Positions 45,766-55,259 of a DNA stretch of 62,481 nucleotides are shown in pieces. This stretch comes from Erythrobacter sanguineus. Lineage in GTDB: Bacteria; Pseudomonadota; Alphaproteobacteria; Sphingomonadales; Sphingomonadaceae. Made by a program: the position numbers and the translations under genes. The DNA is taken from assembly GCA_945878845.1 (NCBI GenBank), contig CAMCUB010000003.1, forward strand, positions 1 to 62,481. Direction: 5' to 3'. Positions within the stretch are counted from its first letter, which is position 1. Each line of letters starts with the position of its first letter. The notes under the pieces are model-generated. The model did not search any database, was not told the origin of the DNA, and was given only the letters and a program-made list of their open reading frames with translations.

Positions 45766-45807
45766 GAGCTTGCCCCCTTGGCGGACGCCGCGCGACCCAT
45801 GCGAAAC

Positions 45808-45833
45808 GCCCCCGCGCATTTCTGCACGGGGGC
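45808..45833 (-). terminator. Likely terminator after the MFE-2-like SDR gene
   Basis: GCCCCCGTGCA and TGCGCGGGGGC pair around loop GAAA (read on the minus strand, one internal mismatch) and are followed by GTTTC. The hairpin lies 39 bases past the SDR stop and upstream of DUF4328. A weak T-run lowers certainty. Confidence 0.55.
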
Positions 45834-45871
45834 GCCCACTTTTCAAGCCTTTTGAGTAGCCTGCGGGGCGC

Positions 45872-46801
45872 TTACCCGCGCGCGCTGGCAGGCCCGGTGC
45901 CGGTGACCTTCTGCATCGCGCGCAGGATGTTGCCCGACTGCTCGGAGCCCGACTGCGGGGCGATGAGGTTGGTGAAGGAGTTGATCTCCTCCCAGCGCGC
46001 GGCGAAGCCTTCCAGCGTGCGCTCGCCTTCCGGCAGCCACACGGCGTCGTTCATCACGGTCCACGAGGAGTGGTAGCCACCGGCGCCAGCGCCGACGATG
46101 GCGTTGGTCGGCGCGTCCTCGGAGACGAGGAACAGCGCGGCCGGGACCACGTTCTCGGGCGCGAAGAGCTTGAAGGCTTCCTCGGGGAAGAGGTCTTCGG
46201 TCATGCGGGTGCCCGCGACCGGCGACAGGGTGTTGCAGCGCACGTTGTACTTCGCGCCTTCAAGCGCCAGCGTCTTGGTCAGACCGGCAAGGCCGAGCTT
46301 GGCCGCGCCGTAGTTGGCCTGGCCGAAATTGCCGAACAGGCCGGTCGAGGAGGCGGTCATCAGAATGCGGCCATAGCCCTGCTCGCGCATGGTTTCCCAG
46401 GCCGCCTTGGTGGCGAAGGCCGAGCCGGTGAGGTGGACCTTGACGACGAATTCGAAGTCAGCGGGCTCCATTTTGGCGAAGGTCTTGTCGCGCAGCACGC
46501 CCGCGTTGTTGATCAGCACATGTACGCCGCCCCACTTCTGCTTGGCGTCGGCGATCATCTTTTCCATCTGGTCATATTCGGTGACCGACGCGCCGTTGGC
46601 GACCGCCTCGCCGCCCATCGCCTCGATCTCGGCGACGACCTGCGCGGCGGCGTCCGAGGTGCCGGTGCCATCGCGCGAACCGCCGAGGTCGTTCACGACG
46701 ACCTTCGCACCGCGACGGGCGAGTTCGAGCGCATAGGCCTTGCCGAGCCCGCCGCCGGCACCGGTGACGATGGCAACCTTGTCCTTGAAGCTGATGGTCA
46801 T
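45872..46801 (-). CDS. SDR dehydrogenase of the MFE-2 (3R-hydroxyacyl-CoA) type
   Basis: A 309-residue [11 protein letters not shown] (13-20), the NDLGGSRDG segment (37-45), NNAG (98-101) and Ser151, Tyr164, Lys168 (YGAAK) are in place. The NDLGG pattern and the C-terminal extension after residue 240 resemble the dehydrogenase domain of peroxisomal multifunctional enzyme type 2, pointing to (3R)-hydroxyacyl-CoA or steroid side-chain oxidation. No hydratase domain is fused and none lies next door. Substrate unproven. Confidence 0.88.
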   Translation of the reverse strand: MTISFKDKVAIVTGAGGGLGKAYALELARRGAKVVVNDLGGSRDGTGTSDAAAQVVAEIEAMGGEAVANGASVTEYDQMEKMIADAKQKWGGVHVLINNAGVLRDKTFAKMEPADFEFVVKVHLTGSAFATKAAWETMREQGYGRILMTASSTGLFGNFGQANYGAAKLGLAGLTKTLALEGAKYNVRCNTLSPVAGTRMTEDLFPEEAFKLFAPENVVPAALFLVSEDAPTNAIVGAGAGGYHSSWTVMNDAVWLPEGERTLEGFAARWEEINSFTNLIAPQSGSEQSGNILRAMQKVTGTGPASARG

Positions 46802-46939
46802 GGGTGTTCTCCTGTCCTTGAACTGTGCGGCTTGTGGGCGGCGCGCTTTACGCCTGCGTAAACCGATCTGCGGCGCGCTGCGTGGCACTTTCACGCGCCC
46901 CATGCAACAGCGGAAAAGTCAGCAGGCTGTGCCGTAGGG

Positions 46940-47635
46940 TCAGGCAGCGGGGGCGAGGCCCTCGAGCGCCTGAATCAGCCCTGCGAACGAATCGATTACG
47001 GCGTCCGCGCCAAGCTCGTGCGGGGGGCGGTCGCAATAGCCATAGGCCGCCGCGATCACCGGCACGCCCGCCGCCTTGGCGCTGCGAACGTCATAGGTCG
47101 AGTCGCCGAGGAACACGAAAGAGCCGCCCCCCAGCACCTCGCGCGCCTTGAGGACGGGGGCAGGGTGGGGCTTGGCAAGGAACTGGCCGTCGGGCCCCTT
47201 GCCCATGCTGTCACCGCCGATCACCGTCGCGAACTGGTCGATCAGGTCGAGCTGGGTGAGCACATTGCGCGCGAAGGCCTCGAACTTGTTGGTGACCACC
47301 GCCATGCGGATGCCCTTTGCGGCCAGCTCCGCAAGCGTCTCGCGCACGCCGGGATAGGGCACGGTGTGGACTGCGTTGTGCGCCTCGTAATAGCCGAGCA
47401 TCGCCTTGTAGAGCCGTTTGAACTCGTCCTCCGGTAGCCCGCCCTGCGCCTCGACCGCGCGGGCGAGCATGATCTTCGCGCCGCCACCTATCAGGTCCTT
47501 CGAGCTCTCGACCGAGACCTCGGCAAAGCCCCCCAGCACCAGCGCATGGTTCACCGCCGCGCCAAGATCGCGGAAGGTGTCGAGCAGCGTGCCGTCAAGG
47601 TCGAAGCCGATGGCGCTGAAAGCGATGTCCGTCAT
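46940..47635 (-). CDS. gph: Phosphoglycolate phosphatase (HAD family)
   Basis: A 231-residue HAD phosphatase that removes 2-phosphoglycolate formed in DNA repair. Motif I FDLDGTLLDT carries Asp12 and Asp14; motif II VVTNKFEAF, the lysine in AKPHPAPVL and motif IV FLGDSTYDV are intact. The ATG at 47635 follows TGGAGAGACC; the frame is open far upstream. It is divergent from glmU with about 90 bases between. Confidence 0.93.
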   Translation of the reverse strand: MTDIAFSAIGFDLDGTLLDTFRDLGAAVNHALVLGGFAEVSVESSKDLIGGGAKIMLARAVEAQGGLPEDEFKRLYKAMLGYYEAHNAVHTVPYPGVRETLAELAAKGIRMAVVTNKFEAFARNVLTQLDLIDQFATVIGGDSMGKGPDGQFLAKPHPAPVLKAREVLGGGSFVFLGDSTYDVRSAKAAGVPVIAAAYGYCDRPPHELGADAVIDSFAGLIQALEGLAPAA

Positions 47636-47726
47636 GGTCTCTCCAGAAGTGAGCGCGCGGGTGGCGCAACCTACTTCAATCTGCAAGCATTTGCTGGCAA
47701 GCGCGCCTTTCCCTAAGGACATGCGC

Positions 47727-49091
47727 ATGACGACCACGACCACTCCCTTCGCCGCCATCATCCTTGCCGCGGGCAAGGGTACCCGCATGAAGAGCGACAC
47801 GCACAAGGTGCTGCACACGATTGCGGGCAAGCCGATGCTGCTCCACCTGCTCGACAGCCTGGCCGAGGCAGACCTTGCGCGCACCGTGGTGGTTGCGGGC
47901 GACCGGCACGAACAGCTGACCAAGGCGCTGGCGGGCCGCGATGTCGCAGTCGCCCTGCAGGAGCCGCAGCTCGGCACGGCGCACGCCGCGCTTCAGGCCA
48001 AAAGCGCGCTCGCCGATTTCACCGGGCTGGTGCTGGTGTGCTTCGGCGATTGCCCGATGGTGAAGGCCGATACCGTGCGCCGGTTGTTCGCCGCGCTCGC
48101 GGGCGGGGCCAAGGTCGCGGTGCTGGGCTTCCGTCCGGCCGATCCGCTTGCCTATGGCCGGATCATTGCGGACGACGATGGCACGGTGCGCAAGATGGTC
48201 GAGTTCAAGGACGCCTCGCCCGAGGAGCGTGCCGTCAACCTGTGCAATTCCGGCCTGATCGTCGCCCATTCGGATGACATGTGGCCGCTGCTCGAAGTGG
48301 TCGGCAACGACAACGCGCAAGGCGAATACTACCTTCCCGACGTCGCCACCAATGCCATTGCGCGGGGCGACACAGTGGTGGTGATCGAGACCGATGCGGA
48401 CGAAGTCGCCGGGATCAACTCCCGCGCCGAACTCGCTCAGGCAGAAGCCCGCTGGCAGGTCGCGCGCCGCCTTCGGGCAATGGACGAGGGCGCAACCCTG
48501 ATCGCGCCCGACACTGTGTTCTTCGCTCACGACACGCAGCTCGGCCGTGATGTCACCATCGAGCCCAACGTGTTCTTCGGCCCCGGCGTGCGGGTCGCCG
48601 ACAAGGTGCTGATCCGCGCGAACAGCCACATCGAGGGCGCCAGCCTCGCCAGCGGCGTCAAGGTCGGCCCCTTCGCGAGGCTAAGGCCCGGCGCGGTGCT
48701 GGAAGAGGACAGCTTCGTCGGCAATTTCGTCGAGGTGAAGAACGCTGTGCTGGGTCAAGGCGCCAAGGCGAGCCACCTCACCTATCTGGGCGATGCCACC
48801 GTGGGTGCGGGCGCGAATATCGGCGCGGGCACCATCACCTGCAATTATGATGGCTACTTCAAGTACAAGACCGTGATCGGCCCGGGGGCCTTCATCGGCT
48901 CGAACTCGTCGCTGATCGCGCCCGTCACCATCGGCGCTGACGCGATTGTCGCGGCAGGATCGGCGGTCAGCCGCGATGTTGCTCCGGGAGAGCTGCGGAT
49001 GGTGCGCGCCGAACAGCTGGTCAAGGACGGCTGGGCCGACCGCTTCCACGACGCTATGAAGAAGAAGAAGGCGGCGGCGAAGAAGGGGTGA
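47727..49091 (+). CDS. glmU: Bifunctional GlmU (GlcNAc-1-P uridyltransferase/GlcN-1-P acetyltransferase)
   Basis: A 454-residue cytoplasmic enzyme making UDP-GlcNAc for peptidoglycan and LPS. The N-terminal pyrophosphorylase domain has LAAGKGTRMKSD and the C-terminal left-handed beta-helix has RANSHIEGASLASGVKVGPF and KASHLTYLGDATVGAGANIG. I chose the ATG at 47727 because AAGGA lies eight bases before; another ATG at 47721 is closer. The HYxGD-like catalytic region reads HLTYLGDA. An alpha/beta hydrolase gene follows after seven bases. Confidence 0.97.
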   Translation: MTTTTTPFAAIILAAGKGTRMKSDTHKVLHTIAGKPMLLHLLDSLAEADLARTVVVAGDRHEQLTKALAGRDVAVALQEPQLGTAHAALQAKSALADFTGLVLVCFGDCPMVKADTVRRLFAALAGGAKVAVLGFRPADPLAYGRIIADDDGTVRKMVEFKDASPEERAVNLCNSGLIVAHSDDMWPLLEVVGNDNAQGEYYLPDVATNAIARGDTVVVIETDADEVAGINSRAELAQAEARWQVARRLRAMDEGATLIAPDTVFFAHDTQLGRDVTIEPNVFFGPGVRVADKVLIRANSHIEGASLASGVKVGPFARLRPGAVLEEDSFVGNFVEVKNAVLGQGAKASHLTYLGDATVGAGANIGAGTITCNYDGYFKYKTVIGPGAFIGSNSSLIAPVTIGADAIVAAGSAVSRDVAPGELRMVRAEQLVKDGWADRFHDAMKKKKAAAKKG

Positions 49092-49098
49092 GGGGATA

Positions 49099-50040
49099 AT
49101 GCGCGTTCATAGGCACGTTCTGATGATCATCGCGGCCCTCGCGGGTGCGCTCGCCCCGGCGAGCGCGCAGACCGATCCGGCCGAAGATGAAATGCCGACC
49201 AGAACACTCGCCGAGGCGCGGGCCGGGCAGGCGGCCAATGTGGCAAAGGATTATCGCCAGCCGAACAAGCCCGTCGTCCCTCCGGCCAGCTGGATGAAGC
49301 TGGTTTCCTATCCCGGCCCGCTTGGCGACATGGCGGGTTATCTCTCCGGGGTGCCTGACAAGGAAGAGCGGCGTCCGGCGATCATCTGGATCAGCGGCGG
49401 CGATACGGCGATCGGCGATTTCTGGTCGCCCCAGCCGCGCGCCAACGACCAGTCCGCAGCCGCGCTCCGCGAGGCCGGCATGGTGGTGTTCTATCCCGCC
49501 GTGCGCGGCTTGAACGGCAATCCCGGGCAGGTTGAAAGCTACTATGGCGAGCTTGACGATCTGGTCGCCGCGACGCGCTGGCTCAAGGCCCAGCCTTTCG
49601 TCGATCCCGACCGCGTCTATCTCGGCGGGCATAGCAGCGGCGGGACGATGGCGCTGCTGGCGTCGGAGTATGCTGCCGAATGGGCGGGCGTTGTCGCCTT
49701 TGGTCCGGTGACCGATCCGCTGTTCTACGGCAGTGGGCTGTGGGGCGTGCAGCCGGTCGCGGCGGATGACGCCAACGGGCAATGGCTGCGTGCGCCGATC
49801 AATTGGCTGGATTCGATCACCGCGCCGACCCTTGTCCTTGAAGGGCGTCAGGGCAACGCGGGCGAGATTGCCGCTTTCGCGCAGGCCAACAGCAACCCCA
49901 AGGCGCGCTTCCACGTGGTCAAGGGTTGCACCCACTTCTCGATCCTGCGCCCGGCGAGCGAGCTGGTTGCAGCCACCATGCGCGATGGCAGCTTCGCCGC
50001 CTTGCTGGCGCGTGACAGCTTCGAGCTGACCTGTGGCTGA
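49099..50040 (+). CDS. Exported alpha/beta hydrolase (prolyl oligopeptidase-like)
   Basis: A 313-residue hydrolase with a signal peptide ending PASAQ. The nucleophile elbow GHSSGG places the catalytic serine at 179; a later GRQGN aspartate region and HFSILRP provide candidate acid and base. The fold resembles dienelactone hydrolases and S9 C-terminal domains. The substrate is unknown. It lies seven bases after glmU. Its last eight bases overlap the next gene (GTG at 50033). Confidence 0.85.
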   Translation: MRVHRHVLMIIAALAGALAPASAQTDPAEDEMPTRTLAEARAGQAANVAKDYRQPNKPVVPPASWMKLVSYPGPLGDMAGYLSGVPDKEERRPAIIWISGGDTAIGDFWSPQPRANDQSAAALREAGMVVFYPAVRGLNGNPGQVESYYGELDDLVAATRWLKAQPFVDPDRVYLGGHSSGGTMALLASEYAAEWAGVVAFGPVTDPLFYGSGLWGVQPVAADDANGQWLRAPINWLDSITAPTLVLEGRQGNAGEIAAFAQANSNPKARFHVVKGCTHFSILRPASELVAATMRDGSFAALLARDSFELTCG

Positions 50041-50305
50041 GAGCGACCCCCTCACCTGCTGGCTGTGCGACCGTCCGCTGGGCGATATCGTCCAGTGGCA
50101 TCACCCGGTGCCCAAGGCCAAGAAGGGCAAGGTCAAGGTGCCGATCCACCCGATCTGCCACAAGACGATCCATGCGGGCTTCACCAATAACGAGCTCGCG
50201 CGGATCGGCGAGGATGCGGAGAAGATCCGCGAGAATCCCGCGATCGCCAAGTTTGTTGCCTGGGTGGCGAACAAGCCGGCCGATTTCGACGCGCCGACAC
50301 GCTAG
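50033..50305 (+). CDS. HNH endonuclease domain protein
   Basis: A 90-residue protein with Cys9 and Cys12 (CWLCDR), His23-His24 (QWHHPVP) and Cys42/His47 (ICHKTIH), the zinc and catalytic pattern of small HNH proteins. It starts at GTG 50033 inside the hydrolase gene, overlapping it by eight bases, so it depends on its translation. Free-standing HNH proteins of this size are common in alphaproteobacterial chromosomes; whether this one cuts DNA is not known. There is no restriction-modification or phage context. Confidence 0.85.
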   Translation: MAESDPLTCWLCDRPLGDIVQWHHPVPKAKKGKVKVPIHPICHKTIHAGFTNNELARIGEDAEKIRENPAIAKFVAWVANKPADFDAPTR

Positions 50306-50391
50306 GGCGACACGGCAGGCCGACGAACGCCGGAACGTTGGGGCGCTCTGTAACGTAGGTAAGGCAGGAACCCGTGCGAAGGAGACTGCCC

Positions 50392-50988
50392 GTGAAAGCC
50401 GCCCGATGGATCGCAGCCGGAGCCGGGGTCGCGGTGGTGGGAGCCGCCGCCGCCTATGCCCAGTATCGCCAGACCGAGCAGCCCGATTTCGCGGTGGTGC
50501 GCGCTGACGGCGACTTCGAACTGCGCGATTACCCCGCGCTGGTGGTCGCCGAAGTCAGCAACGCCGGCACCCGCGAAAGCGCCAGCGGGGCGAGCTTCCG
50601 CAGGCTTGCCGCCTATATCTTCGCGCAGGACCGGCCCGAGGGCGGCGAGAAGATCGCCATGACCGCGCCGGTGCTGCAGGACGAGACCCGTCCGGGCCAG
50701 TGGCGGATGCGCTTCGTGATGCCGTCGGCATACACCCTCGATACCCTGCCGCCCGCGCCGGACGACATCACGCTCAGCCAGACCCCGGCGCGCCGGATGG
50801 CTGCGGTGCGCTTTTCAGGGAACGCCTCGGGCCGCGATCTCGCGCTGATGGAGGCGCGGCTTCGCGAGTGGATGCGTGAGGCGCGGCTGATGCCCGCGGG
50901 CGAGGCCGAATTTGCCTTCTACGATGCGCCGATGATCCCCGGCCCGCTGCGCCGCAACGAGGTGCTGATCCCGGTCGCCGCGCCCTAG
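50392..50988 (+). CDS. SOUL family heme-binding protein
   Basis: A 198-residue protein. I chose GTG 50392, eight bases after GAAGGAG, over GTG 50374. An N-terminal hydrophobic anchor (about 5-24) precedes the SOUL fold with FELRDYPALVVAEVS, GEKIAMTAPVLQD and EAEFAFYDAPMIPGPLRRNE. Family members bind heme or tetrapyrroles. It overlaps the stop of the convergent SciP-like gene by four bases. Confidence 0.9.
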   Translation: MKAARWIAAGAGVAVVGAAAAYAQYRQTEQPDFAVVRADGDFELRDYPALVVAEVSNAGTRESASGASFRRLAAYIFAQDRPEGGEKIAMTAPVLQDETRPGQWRMRFVMPSAYTLDTLPPAPDDITLSQTPARRMAAVRFSGNASGRDLALMEARLREWMREARLMPAGEAEFAFYDAPMIPGPLRRNEVLIPVAAP

Positions 50989-51230
50989 GCGTCCTGCATC
51001 CCTGCGGTCTCTCCGCCGCCGGTGGCGAGGTAGTCCGCCTCCCACTGCTCGAATTCGGTGCGGCTCAGCAGATAGCGCTCGCGCGCTTCGTGGAAGCTGA
51101 TCGTTCCCTCGCGCACCGCGCGCACGACCTCGTCCTTTCTGGCCCTCGACCAGTGGACACGGTGGTGCTTGGGCAGCGCGTTGTAGCTCTTGATCGCATC
51201 GGCGATCGAGATGTTCCGGTCATAGGCCAA
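50985..51230 (-). CDS. DUF1153 regulator, SciP-like (CtrA inhibitor)
   Basis: An 81-residue helix-turn-helix protein whose core WSRARKDEVVRAVREGTISF followed by EARERYLLSRTEFEQW matches DUF1153, the family of SciP, which in Caulobacter binds CtrA-controlled promoters and blocks activation. A TTG start at 51230 is the only usual one: an in-frame TAG lies seven codons upstream, and GAGGA sits about nine bases before it. The N-terminal tail is longer and less conserved. Two GANTC sites (51252, 51369) lie upstream. Calling it SciP rather than a paralogue is inference; no ctrA or other DUF1153 gene is in the window. Confidence 0.85.
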   Translation of the reverse strand: MAYDRNISIADAIKSYNALPKHHRVHWSRARKDEVVRAVREGTISFHEARERYLLSRTEFEQWEADYLATGGGETAGMQDA

Positions 51231-51424
51231 AGGTGATGTTCCTCGTCGCTAGAGTCTGTGTCATCGCCCCCGATGGCCTGAGTGTCGACGCGGCGCCCTA
51301 ACGAGACCTTGCCAGAGATGGTTAGCCGGGCGTTGATGAAACGCGCCGTGCTGTGCGCAAGACGAACTGAGTCCCGAGTGTCGGGCGCCTTTACAGGCAG
51401 CCGCGTTGCCTCTCGGCGTTAACG

Positions 51425-51458
51425 CAAAAAGGGCGGCCCCACCTGCGTGGAGCCGCCC
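51425..51458 (-). terminator. Terminator after the prolyl oligopeptidase gene
   Basis: On the minus strand GGGCGGCTCCA and TGGGGCCGCCC (one mismatch) form a hairpin with loop CGCAGG, followed by TTTTTGCG. It lies 25 bases past the stop of the convergent-facing S9 gene. The rest of 51231-51424 holds no gene I can support and probably contains the promoter of the SciP-like gene. Confidence 0.85.
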
Positions 51459-51483
51459 CATTTTCGAAGCCTTGCCGGACCGC

Positions 51484-53610
51484 TTACTTGGCGGGCCGTT
51501 CGTCCATCAGGCGCTTCATAAGGTAGATGAACTGCAGCGCCTGAAGCTTGGCGCGCTGGTCGTTGTCGACCCCGCCCGAGTGGCCCCCGGTGGTGTCCTC
51601 GAAGTAGTAATAGGGCTGACCGAGCGCCTTCAACTTGGCCGCACCCTTGCGCGCGTGGGCGGGGTGGGTGCGGTCATCGGCTGTCGAGGCCCACAGGAAC
51701 GGCTCGGGATATTCGACGCCAGCGACGATCTTCTGGTAGGGCGAATAGCCCTCGATCCAGGCGCGCTGCTCGGGAATGCGCGGATCGCCATATTCGCCGA
51801 TCCACGATGCCCCGCGCCCGATCACGTGATAGCGCAGCATGTCGAACAGCGGGATCTGCACGATCGCCGCGCCGAACAGGTCGGGCCGCTGGGTGAAGGC
51901 GGTGCCGACCAAGAGGCCCCCTTGCGAGCCGCCCTGGATGCCGAGATGCTCCGGCTTGGTGAAGCCGCGCTTCACCAGATCCTCGGCCACCGCGATAAAA
52001 TCGTCCCAGGTGCGCTGCTTGTTCTCGCGGATCGCGGTCTGGTGCCACTGCGGCCCGAACTCCCCGCCGCCGCGCATGTTGGCGAGCACATAGGCGCCGC
52101 CCTTCTCGACCCACAGCTTGCCGGTCGAGCCGAGATACGCGGGCAGGCGCGGGACCTGGAAACCGCCATAGCCGGTCAGCAGCGTCGCGGTGCTGCCGTC
52201 GGCCTTCATACCCTTGGGCTTGACGATGAAGTAGGGGATCTTGGTCCCGTCCTTGCTGACTGCCTCATATTGCTCGACCGTGGAGCCGGCCGGGTCGAAA
52301 TAGGAGGGGCTGGTCTTGAGCACTGCCGGCGCGGCCGTGCCATCGGTGTAGTAGAGGGTGGTCGGCTCAAGGAAGCCGCTCACCGTGTACATGATCTGGT
52401 CGCTGTCGTCCGAGGAGGCAGCGATGCCGATCGTGGCATTGTCGGGCAGCGCGATCTGCGAGCTTGCCCACTTGCCGTCCGCAAAATTGAACTTGAGCAC
52501 CTTGCCCACGACATTGTCGAGCATCGCCACATAGAGCCCGCCCGCGGTCACCGTGCTGCCCTGCTTGGTCTGGCGATAGCCCGGCGCCCAAACGAGCGAC
52601 TTCTTCGCGCCGTTGGGGCTGGCCTTCCATTCCTCGAGGTTGGCCGCGACGAGGCTGTCGGCGGGGAAGGTCGTGTCGCCCACCGTCCAGTCGACATCGG
52701 GCGAGAACAGCATGTGCCCGTCAACGATGCCAACCGGGTTGGCCTTGGTCGGGATGTCGAGCTGGAGCCACTGGCCCCCTTGCCAGACATACCACAGCCG
52801 CTCGTGGAAGCTGATCCCGCGATAGGCGATGCGGGCGTGGATCACGTCCTCATTGTCGCGCAGCAGCGTCGCGCCCGAGGAGACGTCCTTGGCGTCGCCG
52901 CGGAAGATTTCAGGCGCATCGGCGATTGCAGTGCCGCGCTTCCATTCGCGGGTGGTGAAGGGGTATTCGCTCTCGGTCAGCGTGCCTTCGCCGAAGTTGC
53001 GGCTGACGAGCAGCGTGTTCTCGTCAACCCACTCGACCCCGCCCTGGCTCTTCTCGGCCAGCTCGAAGCCGCCCTCGATGAACTGCTTGGTCTTGGTGTC
53101 GAACTCGCGCAGGATGGAGGCGTCCTCGCCCCCATCGGACAGCGCGATCATGCAGCGGTTCATTGCGGGCGGCAGGCAGGTCGAGCCCTGATAGACCCAC
53201 TCCTTGCCCTCGGCCTTGGCGAGTGCGTCAACGTCGAGGATGATCTCCCACTCCGGGCTCGCGGTGCGGTAGCTTTCCAGCGTCGTGCGGCGCAGCAAGC
53301 CCTTGGGGTTCGTCTTGTCCTGCCAGAAATTGTAGAGGCCATCGGGGCGGAAAGACACGAAGGGGATGCGGCCGGTGCTGTCGAAGATCGCCAGCGCCTC
53401 GGCCTTCAGCTGCGCATAGCGCGGATCGGCCTCGAAAGCGGCGAGGGTGCGGGCGTTTTCCTTGGCGACCCAGTCGAGCGCCTCGGGGCTGCGCGCCTCC
53501 TCGAGGAAGATGTAGGGATCCTGCTCGGGCCCGGGGATGCCGTCATCGGCAAGGGCAATGGTCGATGTGCTCATGGCAAGTGCCATGGCCAGCCTCGATG
53601 CGAGTTTCAA
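51484..53610 (-). CDS. Prolyl oligopeptidase (S9) family serine peptidase
   Basis: A 708-residue exported peptidase. A signal peptide ends near IALA; DPYIFLEEARSPEALDWVAK opens the S9 N-terminal extension, and a seven-bladed propeller region follows. The catalytic domain has GGSQGG with Ser562, an aspartate in STADDRTHPAHARK, and His in the TGGHSGG region. Members cut proline-containing peptides. The gene is single and ends at a hairpin terminator. Confidence 0.92.
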   Translation of the reverse strand: MKLASRLAMALAMSTSTIALADDGIPGPEQDPYIFLEEARSPEALDWVAKENARTLAAFEADPRYAQLKAEALAIFDSTGRIPFVSFRPDGLYNFWQDKTNPKGLLRRTTLESYRTASPEWEIILDVDALAKAEGKEWVYQGSTCLPPAMNRCMIALSDGGEDASILREFDTKTKQFIEGGFELAEKSQGGVEWVDENTLLVSRNFGEGTLTESEYPFTTREWKRGTAIADAPEIFRGDAKDVSSGATLLRDNEDVIHARIAYRGISFHERLWYVWQGGQWLQLDIPTKANPVGIVDGHMLFSPDVDWTVGDTTFPADSLVAANLEEWKASPNGAKKSLVWAPGYRQTKQGSTVTAGGLYVAMLDNVVGKVLKFNFADGKWASSQIALPDNATIGIAASSDDSDQIMYTVSGFLEPTTLYYTDGTAAPAVLKTSPSYFDPAGSTVEQYEAVSKDGTKIPYFIVKPKGMKADGSTATLLTGYGGFQVPRLPAYLGSTGKLWVEKGGAYVLANMRGGGEFGPQWHQTAIRENKQRTWDDFIAVAEDLVKRGFTKPEHLGIQGGSQGGLLVGTAFTQRPDLFGAAIVQIPLFDMLRYHVIGRGASWIGEYGDPRIPEQRAWIEGYSPYQKIVAGVEYPEPFLWASTADDRTHPAHARKGAAKLKALGQPYYYFEDTTGGHSGGVDNDQRAKLQALQFIYLMKRLMDERPAK

Positions 53611-53710
53611 GTGGGTCTCTCCCTGTGACGGATGCTGCGGTGCCCGGAGAAGGGCCCGCGCGAAGCATCAGAATTGCAGGGAGTTGGCGCGCATGCAAGC
53701 GCGGACCGGC

Positions 53711-55195
53711 TCAAGGCTCGCGGCGCACCCAGGCGTAGATGTAGCGGTGGTGGAGCTCTTCCTTGGCGAGCAGGCGGTAATCCCGCTCGATCGCCGCATC
53801 GACCTGATCCTTGGCCGCGAAATTCTGCGGGGTGAGCGGCAGATCGGCTGTGACGATCACCGGCGGGCGGGTGGCCAGAATGCGGCCCACCTCATCCTCC
53901 TGAAGCATCCCCAGCGCATCCATCTCGAGCGCATTGTTGAGGTGATCGGGGTAGATCAGCTTGGTCGGCAGGCAGCTATTGGTGAGGCCGTAGAGCGAGG
54001 TCGGGCCGTCGAAGATCAGCAGGCACTTGCCCGCCTTGGCGTCAAGATGCGGGGTGATCGTCTCGGCCAGCCGGAAGGTCGCCGAACGGTTCTCGTGGCT
54101 GACCCAGTACTGGTAGGGCACGATCAGCAGATAGACAGCGGCCGGGAGCAGCGCGGGCCAGTTCATCTTCGCGCTCGCCTCGCGGTGGAACAGCGGCAGT
54201 GCGAGCAGCGCCGTCGCGGGGATCAGCGCGGCGAGATAGTGGCGGTAGACGGTCGCGGGCAGGTAGGCCGTCGCCACCGCGGCTACCAGCCACAGCATCG
54301 CGAACACATAATGCCGCGGCAGCCCCTCGGGCCAGACGCGCTGCGCTGCGCGGATGCCGAGCCAGCTCAGCGACAATTGCAGGCCGAGATAGGCGAGCAT
54401 CAGCGGGTGGACCCGGCCCGTGCTGGCGGGGAGGCGGTCGAAGAAGGAGATGAAGTTGGCAAAGACGTATTCGTCCCAATGGCCCGCCATTGCATAGCCC
54501 GCGCTGACGATCGAGGTCGGCAGGATGCCGAGCAGGCCGAAGCCTGCGGCCAGCACCGCCAACCGCCACAGCTTCATGCCGCGCTGCCATTGGCCCCACA
54601 GCGCCCACAACCCGAAGAACAGGCAGAGCGGGATCACGGTGTATTTGATCTGGAGCGCGATGCCGCCGATCAGCATGGCGAGCAGCGCGCGGGCGAGGGC
54701 GCGCGGGTGCTCGGTGTCGCGCACCAGCACCGCCATCGCGATCATCATCGGGATGAAGAACACCTCGGAATTGCCCGAATGCGCATCGTTGATCGCGCAG
54801 AGCACCACGTAGAGCGCCCCGCCTGCCGCCGCGGTCATCCGGTCGGTCTGGGCGCGGGCGAGGTGGAAGATCATCACCGCGCCGCCCAGTGTAAACAGCG
54901 CGCCCGCCACCTGATAGGCCGCCGAGCCCGGGCCGCCGATGGCATGGAAGGCCGCGAACAGCGCGAACAGGCCCCAGGGCTTGCGGTCCCACAAGTCGAC
55001 AAAGGGCACCGCGCCCGTAAGCATCTGGTTGCCGATCAGCGAATAGAGCTGCTCGTCGACATCGGCATTGGGATCGCCGATCCACGCCCCGCGCACAATG
55101 AAGGTGAAAAGCGCCAGCGCCAGCACGATTCCCGCATCGCTGCGCGCCAGCAGCGAGGGTGCAGGGGCGGGGCGGATATCCGAAGACAAGAACAT
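53711..55195 (-). CDS. GT39-like glycosyltransferase membrane protein
   Basis: A 494-residue integral membrane protein with about eleven helices. The N-terminal luminal acidic motif NADVDEQLYS (about 43-52) is typical of the GT39/ArnT-type GT-C enzymes, which use a lipid-linked sugar donor. The C-terminal part after residue 380 is a soluble domain with YGLTNSCLPTKLIYPDHLNN. The ATG at 55195 fits the hydrophobicity; the frame continues to 55246. The sugar and acceptor cannot be read from sequence; lipid A or protein decoration are possibilities. Confidence 0.8.
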   Translation of the reverse strand: MFLSSDIRPAPAPSLLARSDAGIVLALALFTFIVRGAWIGDPNADVDEQLYSLIGNQMLTGAVPFVDLWDRKPWGLFALFAAFHAIGGPGSAAYQVAGALFTLGGAVMIFHLARAQTDRMTAAAGGALYVVLCAINDAHSGNSEVFFIPMMIAMAVLVRDTEHPRALARALLAMLIGGIALQIKYTVIPLCLFFGLWALWGQWQRGMKLWRLAVLAAGFGLLGILPTSIVSAGYAMAGHWDEYVFANFISFFDRLPASTGRVHPLMLAYLGLQLSLSWLGIRAAQRVWPEGLPRHYVFAMLWLVAAVATAYLPATVYRHYLAALIPATALLALPLFHREASAKMNWPALLPAAVYLLIVPYQYWVSHENRSATFRLAETITPHLDAKAGKCLLIFDGPTSLYGLTNSCLPTKLIYPDHLNNALEMDALGMLQEDEVGRILATRPPVIVTADLPLTPQNFAAKDQVDAAIERDYRLLAKEELHHRYIYAWVRREP

Positions 55196-55259
55196 GGTGG
55201 CGGACTTGCCACGGGCATGGTTAATTTTCCGCGAGGGCCGACGCAAATTCAGTCGAAGG

